A stretch of 7,001 bases of DNA from JBBTYG01 sp964483045 (GTDB taxonomy: Bacteria; Patescibacteriota; Minisyncoccia; UBA6257; 2-01-FULL-56-20). Numbering within the stretch: the stretch's first letter is position 1; each line of letters opens with the position of its first letter. The notes beneath the pieces are model-generated. The model ran no database searches. It was not told the DNA's origin and worked only from the letters and a program-made list of their open reading frames with translations. The position numbers and the translations under genes were made by a program. Positions 1 through 6,238 of this stretch are shown here, piece after piece. The stretch is taken from NCBI GenBank assembly GCA_964483045.1, contig CAYZZK010000051.1, forward strand, positions 1 through 7,001, read 5' to 3'.

Positions 1-287
1 GCGATGATGCCGGCTTCGTCCCATACTTTTAGGATAGACGCATGAGCGAAGCATGGTCCGCTGTGTGCCGGTCCGATAAACAGCCAAAATTGCTTTCGCG
101 TTCGCATAAGACGGGCATTTTTGAATGTTACCACCGCCCCGCAAACTTCAACGCCCTGATATTCTTTAAGAATAAAGAGACCTGCGTCGGATGCGAATTC
201 GATTTTCGCCACTTGGACTTCCCAACACGTTACGGTGTTGGCCGCTTTCGTCGCAAGCCGAGTCGTTGCTTCTACAGATTTAGACAT
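1..287 (-). CDS. Unrecognised protein, 5' part only (runs off left window edge)
   Basis: The minus strand stays open from an ATG at 332 to the window edge, with no stop in 110 codons. I do not recognise the product. I chose the internal ATG at 287 (protein begins MSKSVEATTRLATKAANTV) because AAGG at 297-294 lies 6 bases upstream, a good Shine-Dalgarno distance. The ATG at 332 (MKQPELPGAFEKRR) would add 15 residues but has only TTATATAT before it. The visible 95 residues contain two cysteines in the first half (TCWEV, EVCGAV), a basic stretch near LMRTRKQFWLF, and GPAHSGPCFAHASI near the edge. There is no transmembrane segment or signal peptide in the visible part. The gene follows queA in the same direction, 84 bases downstream (39 with the longer start), so it may be the third gene of that operon. 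A plus-strand reading of this stretch also exists but lacks a ribosome site. Confidence 0.5.
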   Translation of the reverse strand, partial: MSKSVEATTRLATKAANTVTCWEVQVAKIEFASDAGLFILKEYQGVEVCGAVVTFKNARLMRTRKQFWLFIGPAHSGPCFAHASILKVWDEAGII

Positions 288-333
288 AACACGCCTTTTT
301 TCAAACGCTCCAGGTAATTCTGGTTGCTTCATA

Positions 334-363
334 TATATAAACAAGAAATCCGGCTCAAAACAA
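334..363 (-). promoter_or_regulatory. Weak promoter candidate before the left-edge gene
   Basis: On the minus strand TTGTTT (363-358) and TATATA (339-334) are separated by 18 bases. Transcription would begin near 327, inside the longer reading of the left-edge gene, which would favour its shorter start at 287. Both hexamers are imperfect and the region is AT-rich, so chance is a serious alternative. The gene could instead be read through from queA. Confidence 0.2.
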
Positions 364-371
364 TCTGCTTG

Positions 372-1436
372 CTACAAAATCAGCATTCCGTCCCCGAATG
401 AGAAAAAACGGTAATTCTTTTTAATGGCGCGCCTGTACAGTTTCAAAACAGTTTGCCTGCCGGCAAATGCCGAGACGAGCATCAGTAGACTTGAACGCGG
501 CACATGAAAATTAGTAATGAGACCGCTTACGATGCGGAACCGATATCCTTCGCGGATGAAAAGCGAGGTTTTTCCACGAGACTTTTTTATTTTCCAGCGG
601 GCGTCCGCTCGCCTCAAGTGTACCGAGTGGGCCGCGGATTCGAGCGTGCGGAGCGCGGTGGTGCCGACGGCAATAATCCGCCGGTTTTCGCGCATGGCGC
701 GGGTAATACTGTCGGCGGTTTTTTGGCTGATATTGTATTCTTCTTCGTGAAGCGACTTTGTTTTTAGATTTTTTAGCGTGATTGGAGCGAATGTGCCGAG
801 GCCGACATGGAGCGTGATGAATGCGGTTTCAATGCCGGATTTTTTGAGGGCGGCGAGTAATCCCGCCGTGAAGTGAAGTGAGGCCGTCGGCGCGGCGATT
901 GAACCGGGGGTTTTGGCAAATATAGTCTGATAGCGGCGTCGGCGCTCGGCTTTTGTAAGCGGCGAATTCTTTATGTACGGCGGCAGAGGCGCTTCGCCGT
1001 GGCGCTCGAGAAAACTTTTCAAACTCCCGTGCCAGAGCGGCGCGAGCAGAACATATTTTCCATCCCTGCCTAAAACGCGAAAGGCCGGTTTCTTTCTGAA
1101 AAACAGTGTGCTGCCCGCGGCGACAGAACGATCAGCGAGCACGCGCAGGCGTTTTCCCTTAAGGTCTATAAAAAGAATTCGAACTGTCCCGCCGGTGGGC
1201 TTTGTAAGCTCGAGGCGGGCAGGGATAACTTTCGTATTATTGAAAATCAAAAGGGTTCCACTCGGGATAATGCTCGGCAGGTCGCGGAATGTCGTGTCGA
1301 TTACGCTTTTATCAGCGCGATTATACACCATAAGTTTGGCGCTATCCCGGGGTGAAACCGGCGACGCGGCGATGCGATCCGGCGGAAGAGAATATTCGTA
1401 TCGCGCGAGCAGCTTTTCGAATTCTGACGGGCTCAT
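372..1436 (-). CDS. queA: S-adenosylmethionine:tRNA ribosyltransferase-isomerase QueA
   Basis: QueA transfers and isomerises the ribosyl group of S-adenosylmethionine onto preQ1 at position 34 of tRNA, making epoxyqueuosine in the cytoplasm. The 354-residue product matches the usual bacterial length (about 350). Visible family motifs in order: LPPDRIAASPVSPRDSAKLM (17-36), NNTKVIPARL (66-75), LPPYI (151-155), YQTIFAK (169-175) leading into AAPTASLHFT (181-190), LHVGLGTFAPI (209-219), VGTTALRTLES (257-267), TNFHVPRSSLLMLVSAFAG (308-326) and FSFGDGMLI (345-353). The family usually reads PTAGLHFT, so Ser186 is a small departure. The same frame stays open to 1589, but I start at 1436: this gives the family N-terminus, a 4-base ATGA overlap with the tgt stop, and a Shine-Dalgarno AAGGGA just upstream. 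The start inside the end of tgt implies translational coupling. Confidence 0.96.
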   Translation of the reverse strand: MSPSEFEKLLARYEYSLPPDRIAASPVSPRDSAKLMVYNRADKSVIDTTFRDLPSIIPSGTLLIFNNTKVIPARLELTKPTGGTVRILFIDLKGKRLRVLADRSVAAGSTLFFRKKPAFRVLGRDGKYVLLAPLWHGSLKSFLERHGEAPLPPYIKNSPLTKAERRRRYQTIFAKTPGSIAAPTASLHFTAGLLAALKKSGIETAFITLHVGLGTFAPITLKNLKTKSLHEEEYNISQKTADSITRAMRENRRIIAVGTTALRTLESAAHSVHLRRADARWKIKKSRGKTSLFIREGYRFRIVSGLITNFHVPRSSLLMLVSAFAGRQTVLKLYRRAIKKNYRFFSFGDGMLIL

Positions 1437-2578
1437 ATAATCCCTTTTTGGATTTTGGCACGCACGCCAGCTACTAGCGCATTGAAATAAAAAAGATTGT
1501 GGAACGTGAGCAATGTTCCCGCAGTCATTTCGCGGCTTCGGAAGAGATGGCAGAGATAGCTGCGAGAATGATCGCGGCACACAAAACAATCACACCGCGG
1601 ATCGAGCGGTTTTTTGTCTTTAAGATATATTGATTTGTTGATATCTATTTTACCCTCCGAAGTAAACGCGGTTCCGTGCCGGGCGTAGTGCGTCGGCGCG
1701 GTGCAGTCGAACGTGTCGATCCCCTCTTTCACTATCCGTTCGATATCTTCCGGGTGACCGATGCCGAGAAGGTGTCTCGGCTTTTCGTCGGGCAGTTCCG
1801 CGACGACGGCTTGGAGCATCTTAGTCATCGTGGCTTTATCGTCACCGAACTCTCCGCCAATACCAATGCCGTCGAACGGCTGCGACGCGATAAATTTCGC
1901 GCTCTCTTTCCGGAGATCGGCGAATTTCCCGCCCTGCACCACGCCGTAGAGCGCCTGATTAGCTTTTTGCTCTTCGAGACAAATCTTCGCCCACCGATGC
2001 GTCCGCTTGAGCGCCGCAATCGTGTATTCGCGATCGGCGATGGGAGAGGTGCATTCGTCGAACGCAAAAATAATGTCCGCGCCGAGTTGCTTTTGAATCG
2101 CCATTGATTCCCGAGGCCCAATAAAAAGTTTGCGGCCATCAATCGGCGAGGAAAAATGGACTCCCTCGTCGATGATCTTTAAAAATGTTGGTTTTTGGCC
2201 GGCAATAACTTTTCTTCCAGATATTTCTTTCTCTTTCAAAATCTTGCCCATGCCGTAATCGCGTCCGAACCCGAGACTGAACACCTGGAATCCGCCGGAG
2301 TCGGTCATGAGCGGTCGACGCCAATTCATAAACTTATGCAACCCGCCCATTTTTTTTATAACCTGCTCGCCCGGCCGCAAATGAAGATGAAACGTATTCG
2401 CGATAAGCAGTTGGCAACCAGCTTTTTCCGCGAGTTCATTCGTGAGCGCCTTCACTGTCCCCTGTGTCGCAACCGGCACAAGCGCGGGCGTCTCTACCTC
2501 GCCGTGCGAAGTTTTCAGCATTCCCAGCCGTGCCCGGCTCTTTTTGGATTTTTTGAGAACAGAAAATTTGAATGCCAT
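1433..2578 (-). CDS. tgt: tRNA-guanine(34) transglycosylase Tgt
   Basis: Tgt swaps guanine-34 of tRNAs with GUN anticodons for preQ1, the committed step of queuosine formation on tRNA. The 381-residue product has the family's key residues: Asp93 in TDSGGFQVFSLG, Asp174 and Cys176 in FDECT, the base-pocket glycines near 241-242 (GIGG), the catalytic nucleophile Asp291 in DTFDC, and the zinc ligands Cys329, Cys331, Cys334 and His360. From Asp291 to His360 the spacing equals that of the Zymomonas mobilis enzyme with a constant offset of 11. Two oddities: residues 104-135 are about 27 longer than the matching E. coli loop, and the tRNA-binding Arg after PT (Zymomonas Arg286) is His297 here, while the second Arg is kept (Arg300). 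The C-terminus stops soon after AKIQKGII, lacking the E. coli tail. It is the first gene of the tgt-queA operon. AGGA lies 10 bases before the ATG, a loose Shine-Dalgarno that may instead be part of a -10 element. Confidence 0.96.
   Translation of the reverse strand: MAFKFSVLKKSKKSRARLGMLKTSHGEVETPALVPVATQGTVKALTNELAEKAGCQLLIANTFHLHLRPGEQVIKKMGGLHKFMNWRRPLMTDSGGFQVFSLGFGRDYGMGKILKEKEISGRKVIAGQKPTFLKIIDEGVHFSSPIDGRKLFIGPRESMAIQKQLGADIIFAFDECTSPIADREYTIAALKRTHRWAKICLEEQKANQALYGVVQGGKFADLRKESAKFIASQPFDGIGIGGEFGDDKATMTKMLQAVVAELPDEKPRHLLGIGHPEDIERIVKEGIDTFDCTAPTHYARHGTAFTSEGKIDINKSIYLKDKKPLDPRCDCFVCRDHSRSYLCHLFRSREMTAGTLLTFHNLFYFNALVAGVRAKIQKGII
1441..1446 (-). promoter_or_regulatory. Shine-Dalgarno of queA, inside tgt
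   Basis: The minus strand reads AAGGGA, then four bases, then the queA ATG at 1436. It lies within the last codons of tgt and decides the queA start against the longer upstream reading. The spacing is short, but this is the clearest Shine-Dalgarno of any recognised gene in the window. Confidence 0.6.
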
Positions 2579-2587
2579 ATGGACTGA

Positions 2588-2617
2588 ATCCTAACGTGGC
2601 GCGCCAAATTTTTCCAA
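2588..2617 (-). promoter_or_regulatory. Candidate promoter of the tgt-queA operon with palindromic spacer
   Basis: On the minus strand TTGGAA (2617-2612) and TAGGAT (2593-2588) are separated by 18 bases; each matches 4 of 6 consensus bases. Transcription would start only a few bases before the tgt ATG at 2578. The spacer contains the perfect palindrome TGGCGCGCCA (2597-2606). ATTGGAA occurs twice, 11 bases apart (2629-2623 and 2618-2612), the second copy overlapping the -35. The rest of the gap between tgt and the next gene (2618-2704) shows nothing else convincing. Confidence 0.35.
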
Positions 2618-2704
2618 TCAGATTCCAATTAGTTGTCCGCAGGCCGGATTCTTTGCACCTTCAAATCTACTTCTCAATAGAAGAAGATAGAACAAGAAAA
2701 CATT

Positions 2705-3781
2705 TTATCTTTCGCCGCAGGTAACAAACAAAACATCCTGTGGGTTATCAAATATAATATCTCCCGGCCTTACGGCATCAAGATTTGCGATAATCAGTTG
2801 GTCGTCCGACTCGCTCAATTCAATTATTCCTTTTTTGGTTACAAAGACGTATACCCATTCTCTGCCCGATCGAAAATCCCCGATGTGATAATACGGAATA
2901 CCTTGTTTCGACTTCAACTCATAAGGACATAAAGCGTCGCCGGCAGTTTCATTTATGCCCAATTGAACGATCCATTGATTCTTCGCGCTATCATATTTCA
3001 ACTTGTCGTCGAAAGCGCCGTCGTTCAAAAATCCTTCAAAATCAGCGGGATTAGAGATACCTATATCCACATACGGCCCACCCCAATAGCTATCAGGATT
3101 TACGGGAACCGTTTTCGGATACCTAAACTCAAACCCATACTTTTCATTCCGATACGTCTTCCAGCCTGCAGTGAGCGAAGTCGAACTGGCGGAGGTACCA
3201 AGCACCGGTTCAAACGCAGTTACCGATTTCTCATCAATAATTTTTTGGACCTCTTCCCAGCCGGGTAAAAATGCATAGTTGTAGCGCGCGGGAAGGGCAA
3301 AAACGTATTGGGAGTTTCGCGCGAGTTCGCTGGGCGGAATCGGCGCGGCGCTTACATTCCAATCCGGCTGCTCGCCGCCCACATGCTTCCATTGCTCCAG
3401 CGTAAAAATCATGATCGGAATGTTCTGGCGGGACTGCGCCACCGTCGAACTCGGATGGATAATTTCAATCTGCTCGAAATGCCCGGCGATCGCATTCGAA
3501 CGGTTCACGCTCATATCATAAATAACGCTACTGGTTTTGAATGTTTTGAACCCTCGCCAACTGTCGGGCAATTTTACTTCAAATCCATATTTCTCGTTGC
3601 GGTAGGTTTGCCGATTAGAGATATCGACGGCTTGGAATTGGGTCGAGGTTGGTTGAGCAGCTTGCTGCCCGGCTGGCACAGGAGGTTGCGCGGCTAAATA
3701 AATTACCGAACCAACTACTACGATCACCGCGAGGGCGATGATGACCAGGGCACTTACCGGAAGGAGTCCTCTTTTATTCAT
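2705..3781 (-). CDS. Membrane-anchored extracytoplasmic protein with duplicated YRNEKYGFE motif
   Basis: Function unknown. The 358-residue product starts MNKRGLLPVSALVI: a short basic head, then one hydrophobic segment (about 8-31), then a Gln/Pro/Thr linker (33-50). This is the layout of an N-terminally anchored protein facing outside. No signal-peptidase site stands out, so a retained anchor is more likely than secretion. The ten residues TYRNEKYGFE occur twice, at 59-68 and 209-218, exactly 150 residues apart, followed by VKLPDSW and FRYPKTV. This suggests two copies of a small domain resembling the PsbP-like or Parcubacterial 'YGF-x-(F/V)' type. The only cysteines are Cys285 and Cys355, both in the second half, and could form a disulfide. 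The gene begins 18 bases after the dinB stop and may share its transcript, but a TACACT hexamer 6 bases before the ATG suggests its own leaderless start. No Shine-Dalgarno is visible. Confidence 0.85.
   Translation of the reverse strand: MNKRGLLPVSALVIIALAVIVVVGSVIYLAAQPPVPAGQQAAQPTSTQFQAVDISNRQTYRNEKYGFEVKLPDSWRGFKTFKTSSVIYDMSVNRSNAIAGHFEQIEIIHPSSTVAQSRQNIPIMIFTLEQWKHVGGEQPDWNVSAAPIPPSELARNSQYVFALPARYNYAFLPGWEEVQKIIDEKSVTAFEPVLGTSASSTSLTAGWKTYRNEKYGFEFRYPKTVPVNPDSYWGGPYVDIGISNPADFEGFLNDGAFDDKLKYDSAKNQWIVQLGINETAGDALCPYELKSKQGIPYYHIGDFRSGREWVYVFVTKKGIIELSESDDQLIIANLDAVRPGDIIFDNPQDVLFVTCGER
3128..3157 (-). repeat. Coding repeat, second copy of TYRNEKYGFE
   Basis: This copy encodes residues 209-218 of the membrane-anchored protein. 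The ten amino acids are identical to the copy at 3578-3607, yet 8 of the 10 codons differ at the third base. Confidence 0.8.
3578..3607 (-). repeat. Coding repeat, first copy of TYRNEKYGFE
   Basis: This copy encodes residues 59-68 of the same protein, 450 bases from its partner at 3128-3157. Only the Phe codon and one Tyr codon are the same in both copies; the other differences are all synonymous. Confidence 0.8.
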
Positions 3782-3787
3782 ATGTAA

Positions 3788-3793
3788 AGTGTA
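3788..3793 (-). promoter_or_regulatory. Possible -10 element for a leaderless start
   Basis: The minus strand reads TACACT, then TTACAT, then the ATG at 3781, so transcription would begin at or next to the start codon. TGGAAA lies 17 bases upstream (3816-3811), inside the last codons of dinB, as a possible but poor -35. The alternative is read-through from dinB. Confidence 0.35.
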
Positions 3794-3799
3794 ACAACA

Positions 3800-4876
3800 C
3801 TATTCCAACTTTTCCATCCGCACACCGATGAGACGAATCGCCTTTCGCGACGGATTTTCCCGCTTGTCGAAGAACGGTATGAGGAGTTTGAGCGATTCGA
3901 ATTCCAAGACTTTTTTCGAATCGGAGGACTCCGGCATCGTATAGCTCCGATTTTTAGTCGAGAAATCGGTAAACCGAACCGTTACGACGACGGTGCGAAA
4001 ATTCTCAAAGTCGCTTCGCTCAAAACTTTTGAACACTCCGTCGCACAGCGTCTTGAGCCGCTCGGAGATGAAACTCGGATCGCGCGAGTCTTTTTCAAAT
4101 GTTTCCTGCTCGCCGATGGACTTCGCCTCGTATTCCTCCACAATCGGCGAATCGTCCCTGCCGCGGATTTTTCTATAGAGCTCGATCCCCCATTTTCCAA
4201 GAAGTTCATCTAGTTCCTCTTCAGAAAATTTTTTGAGATCGGCGACTTTAATAATCCTCATTTTTTTAAACATCTCTTCTGTTTTCGGCCCGATGCCGGG
4301 AATCTTTCTGATTGCAAGCGGTTCCAAAAATTTTTCTGCCTCTTCTTCGCGCACAACCGTCAGTCCGTCCGGCTTTTTTATGTCCGATGCGATCTTCGCG
4401 ATCAGTTTGTTCGGCCCTATGCCGATCGTGCATGTCAGTCCTTCCTCTTTTTTTATTTCTTTCTTTATGGTTTCGCAGAGTTTTTGCGCCGTCTCATATG
4501 AACCTACAAAGCTCAAATCGAAATACGCCTCGTCAATACTTGCCTGTTCGACAAGTGGTGCGTGCTTTCGAATAATCCCGACTATCTTTTCCGACGACGT
4601 GGAGTATTTTCTGAAATCCGGCTCGATGAAAACAACTTCTGGCTTCCCCGCGCGTCTCGCTTCTTTGGAAAATCTCCACGCGGTGGAAATCGGCAGCGCG
4701 GAGCGAATCCCGTATTCCCGCGCTTTGTAATTCGCGGTCGAAACAATTCCCCGCCCCTTGCCTTCCCTCGGATCCGCACCAACCACAATCGGCAGGCCGC
4801 GAAGCCGCGGCCGATCGCGCTCTTCAATCGCAGCGAAGAACGCATCCATATCCAAATGCCCTATAATTTTTTTCAT
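3800..4876 (-). CDS. dinB: DNA polymerase IV (Y-family translesion polymerase)
   Basis: DinB copies across damaged template bases and lacks proofreading. The 358-residue product shows the family order: the metal-binding Asp9 in HLDMDAFFA with the steric-gate Phe14; GIVSTANYKAREYGIRSALP (43-62); the catalytic pair Asp115-Glu116 in SIDEAYFDLS; TIGIGPNKLIAKIASDIKKP (150-169) of the palm; a helix-hairpin-helix KIPGIGPKTEEMF (191-203) in the thumb; and a little-finger domain from about 245 to the end (KSIGEQETFEKD). The C-terminus ends RLIGVRMEKLE, with no QLxLF-type clamp-binding tail. Compared with E. coli Pol IV there are about ten extra residues between the nucleotide-binding region and the catalytic pair (FSKEARRAGKPEVVF, 69-83). 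GTGAG lies just before the ATG and is at best a weak Shine-Dalgarno. It follows the DUF763 gene by 117 bases and precedes the membrane-anchored gene by 18. Confidence 0.95.
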   Translation of the reverse strand: MKKIIGHLDMDAFFAAIEERDRPRLRGLPIVVGADPREGKGRGIVSTANYKAREYGIRSALPISTAWRFSKEARRAGKPEVVFIEPDFRKYSTSSEKIVGIIRKHAPLVEQASIDEAYFDLSFVGSYETAQKLCETIKKEIKKEEGLTCTIGIGPNKLIAKIASDIKKPDGLTVVREEEAEKFLEPLAIRKIPGIGPKTEEMFKKMRIIKVADLKKFSEEELDELLGKWGIELYRKIRGRDDSPIVEEYEAKSIGEQETFEKDSRDPSFISERLKTLCDGVFKSFERSDFENFRTVVVTVRFTDFSTKNRSYTMPESSDSKKVLEFESLKLLIPFFDKRENPSRKAIRLIGVRMEKLE

Positions 4877-4883
4877 TTACTCA

Positions 4884-4900
4884 CGTACGCATACGGTACG
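4884..4900. promoter_or_regulatory. 17-bp interrupted palindrome just upstream of dinB
   Basis: CGTAC, seven bases, GTACG forms a perfect 5+5 inverted repeat starting 8 bases before the dinB ATG. A weak -10-like TATCGT (minus strand, 4903-4898) overlaps its edge, and a smaller CCGC-TT-GCGG inverted repeat lies at 4907-4916. A repressor bound here could block dinB transcription, but the sequence is not a known LexA box. The rest of the 117-base gap (4877-4993) holds no terminator or gene that I can see. Confidence 0.3.
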
Positions 4901-4993
4901 ATAACTCCGCTTGCGGTAAATAAGATGCATGCTTAGAGTGGCGGGCGGGATTTAGATTGCCAGTTCATCTTGGGAACAGAATCTATTTTGGGT

Positions 4994-6142
4994 TCAAAAC
5001 AACTTCTGCTGCGCACTGTAAGCATTAGGAATTTCCGCCCGAAATTTGGCCGCATATTTCCGGATATGCGAGATCGTCTGATCATATGTTCCGCGATCCA
5101 CAGGATACGGCGTCGCGTCTTTGCCTCCGTGAGCAAAAGAATATCTGGCCGGATCTTCGTACGAGGGCTGAGCGCCGTATATAACTTCCGACACCAGCGC
5201 GAGGGCGCGCATCGTTTTGGGACCGACGCCTTCGGTCGCGAGCATTCTTTCATACGATTCCGGCTTTTCATCGCAGAGTTTCCAGAGAATTTTCTCCAAA
5301 TATTTGCTCTTCGAAAAATCTTCGTGAATCACCGGATGGTATTTGAATTCTTTGTCTTCGAGATTCAAAAGCGTCAGCTGCTGCCCGCCGACTTTTACCC
5401 GAGCCATTTGCGACATCGGCGTGGAATATTTTCTCAAGAGTTCGACATCTTTCATAAGCGTCTGAAATCCGCCGAGGACAAGCTCATTGCTCACCGTACG
5501 GTTTTGGGCGCTCATTTTAGCGGCGAGATTGAGCACCGCACCTTGTTTCGCATCGCTCATGATCCCAGAATGAGGTTCCGAAACCAGATCATGCACATTC
5601 TCCGAATGCCAGTGGTATCGCCGCGCGCTTTTTTCTTCTTTGTTCATGCCCTGCTGCACCACTGTCCACGCCCCGCTCCGGGTAAAGAAAAATGCGTGAT
5701 GATACAACCCGAATCCATCCTGAATCAAAGAGGAGTCCACTTTCGCCGCCATGCGCGAATTATAGACGAGCGTATTGCTTTTCTCCTCGGAAAGCCCGAC
5801 CTTCTCGCTCCACGCTTGAATTTGTTCCGGCGTTTTCCTGGACGTTTTGCCTTTGCCTCCGCAGATAAAAATTCCGAGTTGCCTTTCATCGCCTCGAATC
5901 GCTTCTTTAAGCGCAGCCGTCAGAATAGTCGTGAGCCCCGAGGCATTCCAGTCGAATGCCAGAACTGTCCCAAGTGATTGAAACCATACCGGATCGCCGA
6001 GACGCTTTACGAGCGCCTCCGGGCCTTCTTCCAAAACGATTGCGCGCACCATCTCGCGGCCGAGCTTTACCATGCGCCGAAAAAGCCACGGCGGACAGCG
6101 GCCGTGATCCAGGGTAAACGTGGCGAGCCCTCGATTGATCAT
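4994..6142 (-). CDS. DUF763 family protein with helix-hairpin-helix-like segment
   Basis: The 382-residue product matches the DUF763 family, found in archaea and scattered bacteria and of unknown biochemical function. Recognisable blocks: HGRCPPWLFRRMVKLGREM (13-31), LGDPVWFQSLGTVLAFDWNA (48-67) followed by SGLTTILTAALKE, LGIFICGGKGKTSRKTPEQI (89-108), YNSRMAAKVDSSLIQDGFGL (127-146) leading to YHHAFFF, and RRYHWHSENVHDL (174-186). A TEGVGPKTMRALALVSE segment (303-319) looks like a DNA-binding helix-hairpin-helix. No signal peptide or membrane segment is visible, so it is probably cytoplasmic. The start at 6142 aligns with the usual family N-terminus (RGLATFTLDHGR). TAAGAT sits 6 bases before the ATG, suggesting a leaderless message. 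Its neighbour dinB, in the same direction, hints at a DNA-repair role, which is inference only. Confidence 0.88.
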   Translation of the reverse strand: MINRGLATFTLDHGRCPPWLFRRMVKLGREMVRAIVLEEGPEALVKRLGDPVWFQSLGTVLAFDWNASGLTTILTAALKEAIRGDERQLGIFICGGKGKTSRKTPEQIQAWSEKVGLSEEKSNTLVYNSRMAAKVDSSLIQDGFGLYHHAFFFTRSGAWTVVQQGMNKEEKSARRYHWHSENVHDLVSEPHSGIMSDAKQGAVLNLAAKMSAQNRTVSNELVLGGFQTLMKDVELLRKYSTPMSQMARVKVGGQQLTLLNLEDKEFKYHPVIHEDFSKSKYLEKILWKLCDEKPESYERMLATEGVGPKTMRALALVSEVIYGAQPSYEDPARYSFAHGGKDATPYPVDRGTYDQTISHIRKYAAKFRAEIPNAYSAQQKLF

Positions 6143-6148
6143 ATCCGA

Positions 6149-6176
6149 ATCTTACCGCGACACATTCAAACTACAA
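6149..6176 (-). promoter_or_regulatory. Candidate promoter of the DUF763 gene (leaderless)
   Basis: On the minus strand TTGTAG (6176-6171), 16 bases, TAAGAT (6154-6149), then TCGGAT and the ATG at 6142. The -10 keeps the T, A and final T of the consensus. The 6-base distance puts the transcription start at or beside the ATG. It shares the 96-base divergent region 6143-6238 with the promoter of the gene at 6239. Confidence 0.4.
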
Positions 6177-6205
6177 GTAGCGACAACTGAATACTTCAAA
6201 AGCTG

Positions 6206-6233
6206 GATTCTTCGCTTCTTATGGAGTAGAATC
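6206..6233 (+). promoter_or_regulatory. Candidate leaderless promoter with inverted repeat
   Basis: TAGAAT (6227-6232) matches the -10 consensus at 5 of 6 positions and is followed by CAGGCG and the ATG at 6239, again a 6-base distance. The element forms one arm of an inverted repeat, GATTCT (6206-6211) and AGAATC (6228-6233), 16 bases apart. The -35 is poor (TGGATT at 6204-6209 with a 17-base spacer). GGAG at 6223-6226 lies 12 bases from the ATG, too far for a good Shine-Dalgarno. Confidence 0.45.
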
Positions 6234-6238
6234 AGGCG

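Noticed and set aside
42..317. Plus-strand open frame of 91 codons opposite the left-edge gene
   Set aside because: It has no ribosome site, its composition is not protein-like (many Arg, Cys, Phe and His), and it lies opposite a longer minus-strand frame with a good Shine-Dalgarno.
426..433. GGCGCGCC in queA repeating the core of the tgt upstream palindrome (2598-2605)
   Set aside because: It lies within coding sequence and nothing else around it is shared, so it is probably chance.
1437..1589. N-terminal extension of queA by 51 residues
   Set aside because: It would lie entirely within tgt and matches no QueA N-terminus. The ATG at 1436 has the ATGA overlap and a Shine-Dalgarno.
2667..2686. 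Hairpin CTTCT-CAAT-AGAAG as terminator of the gene ending at 2705
   Set aside because: The stem has only 5 clean AT-rich pairs, and only a three-base T run follows on the minus strand.
2579..2704. preQ1 riboswitch upstream of tgt
   Set aside because: No compact H-type pseudoknot pattern with a C-rich loop and A-rich tail is visible, and the proposed transcription start leaves no room for a leader.
4970..5977. Plus-strand open frame of 335 codons opposite the DUF763 gene
   Set aside because: The minus frame matches a known family over its full length. The plus frame is rich in Arg, Phe and His and resembles nothing, as expected of a shadow in a GC-balanced gene.
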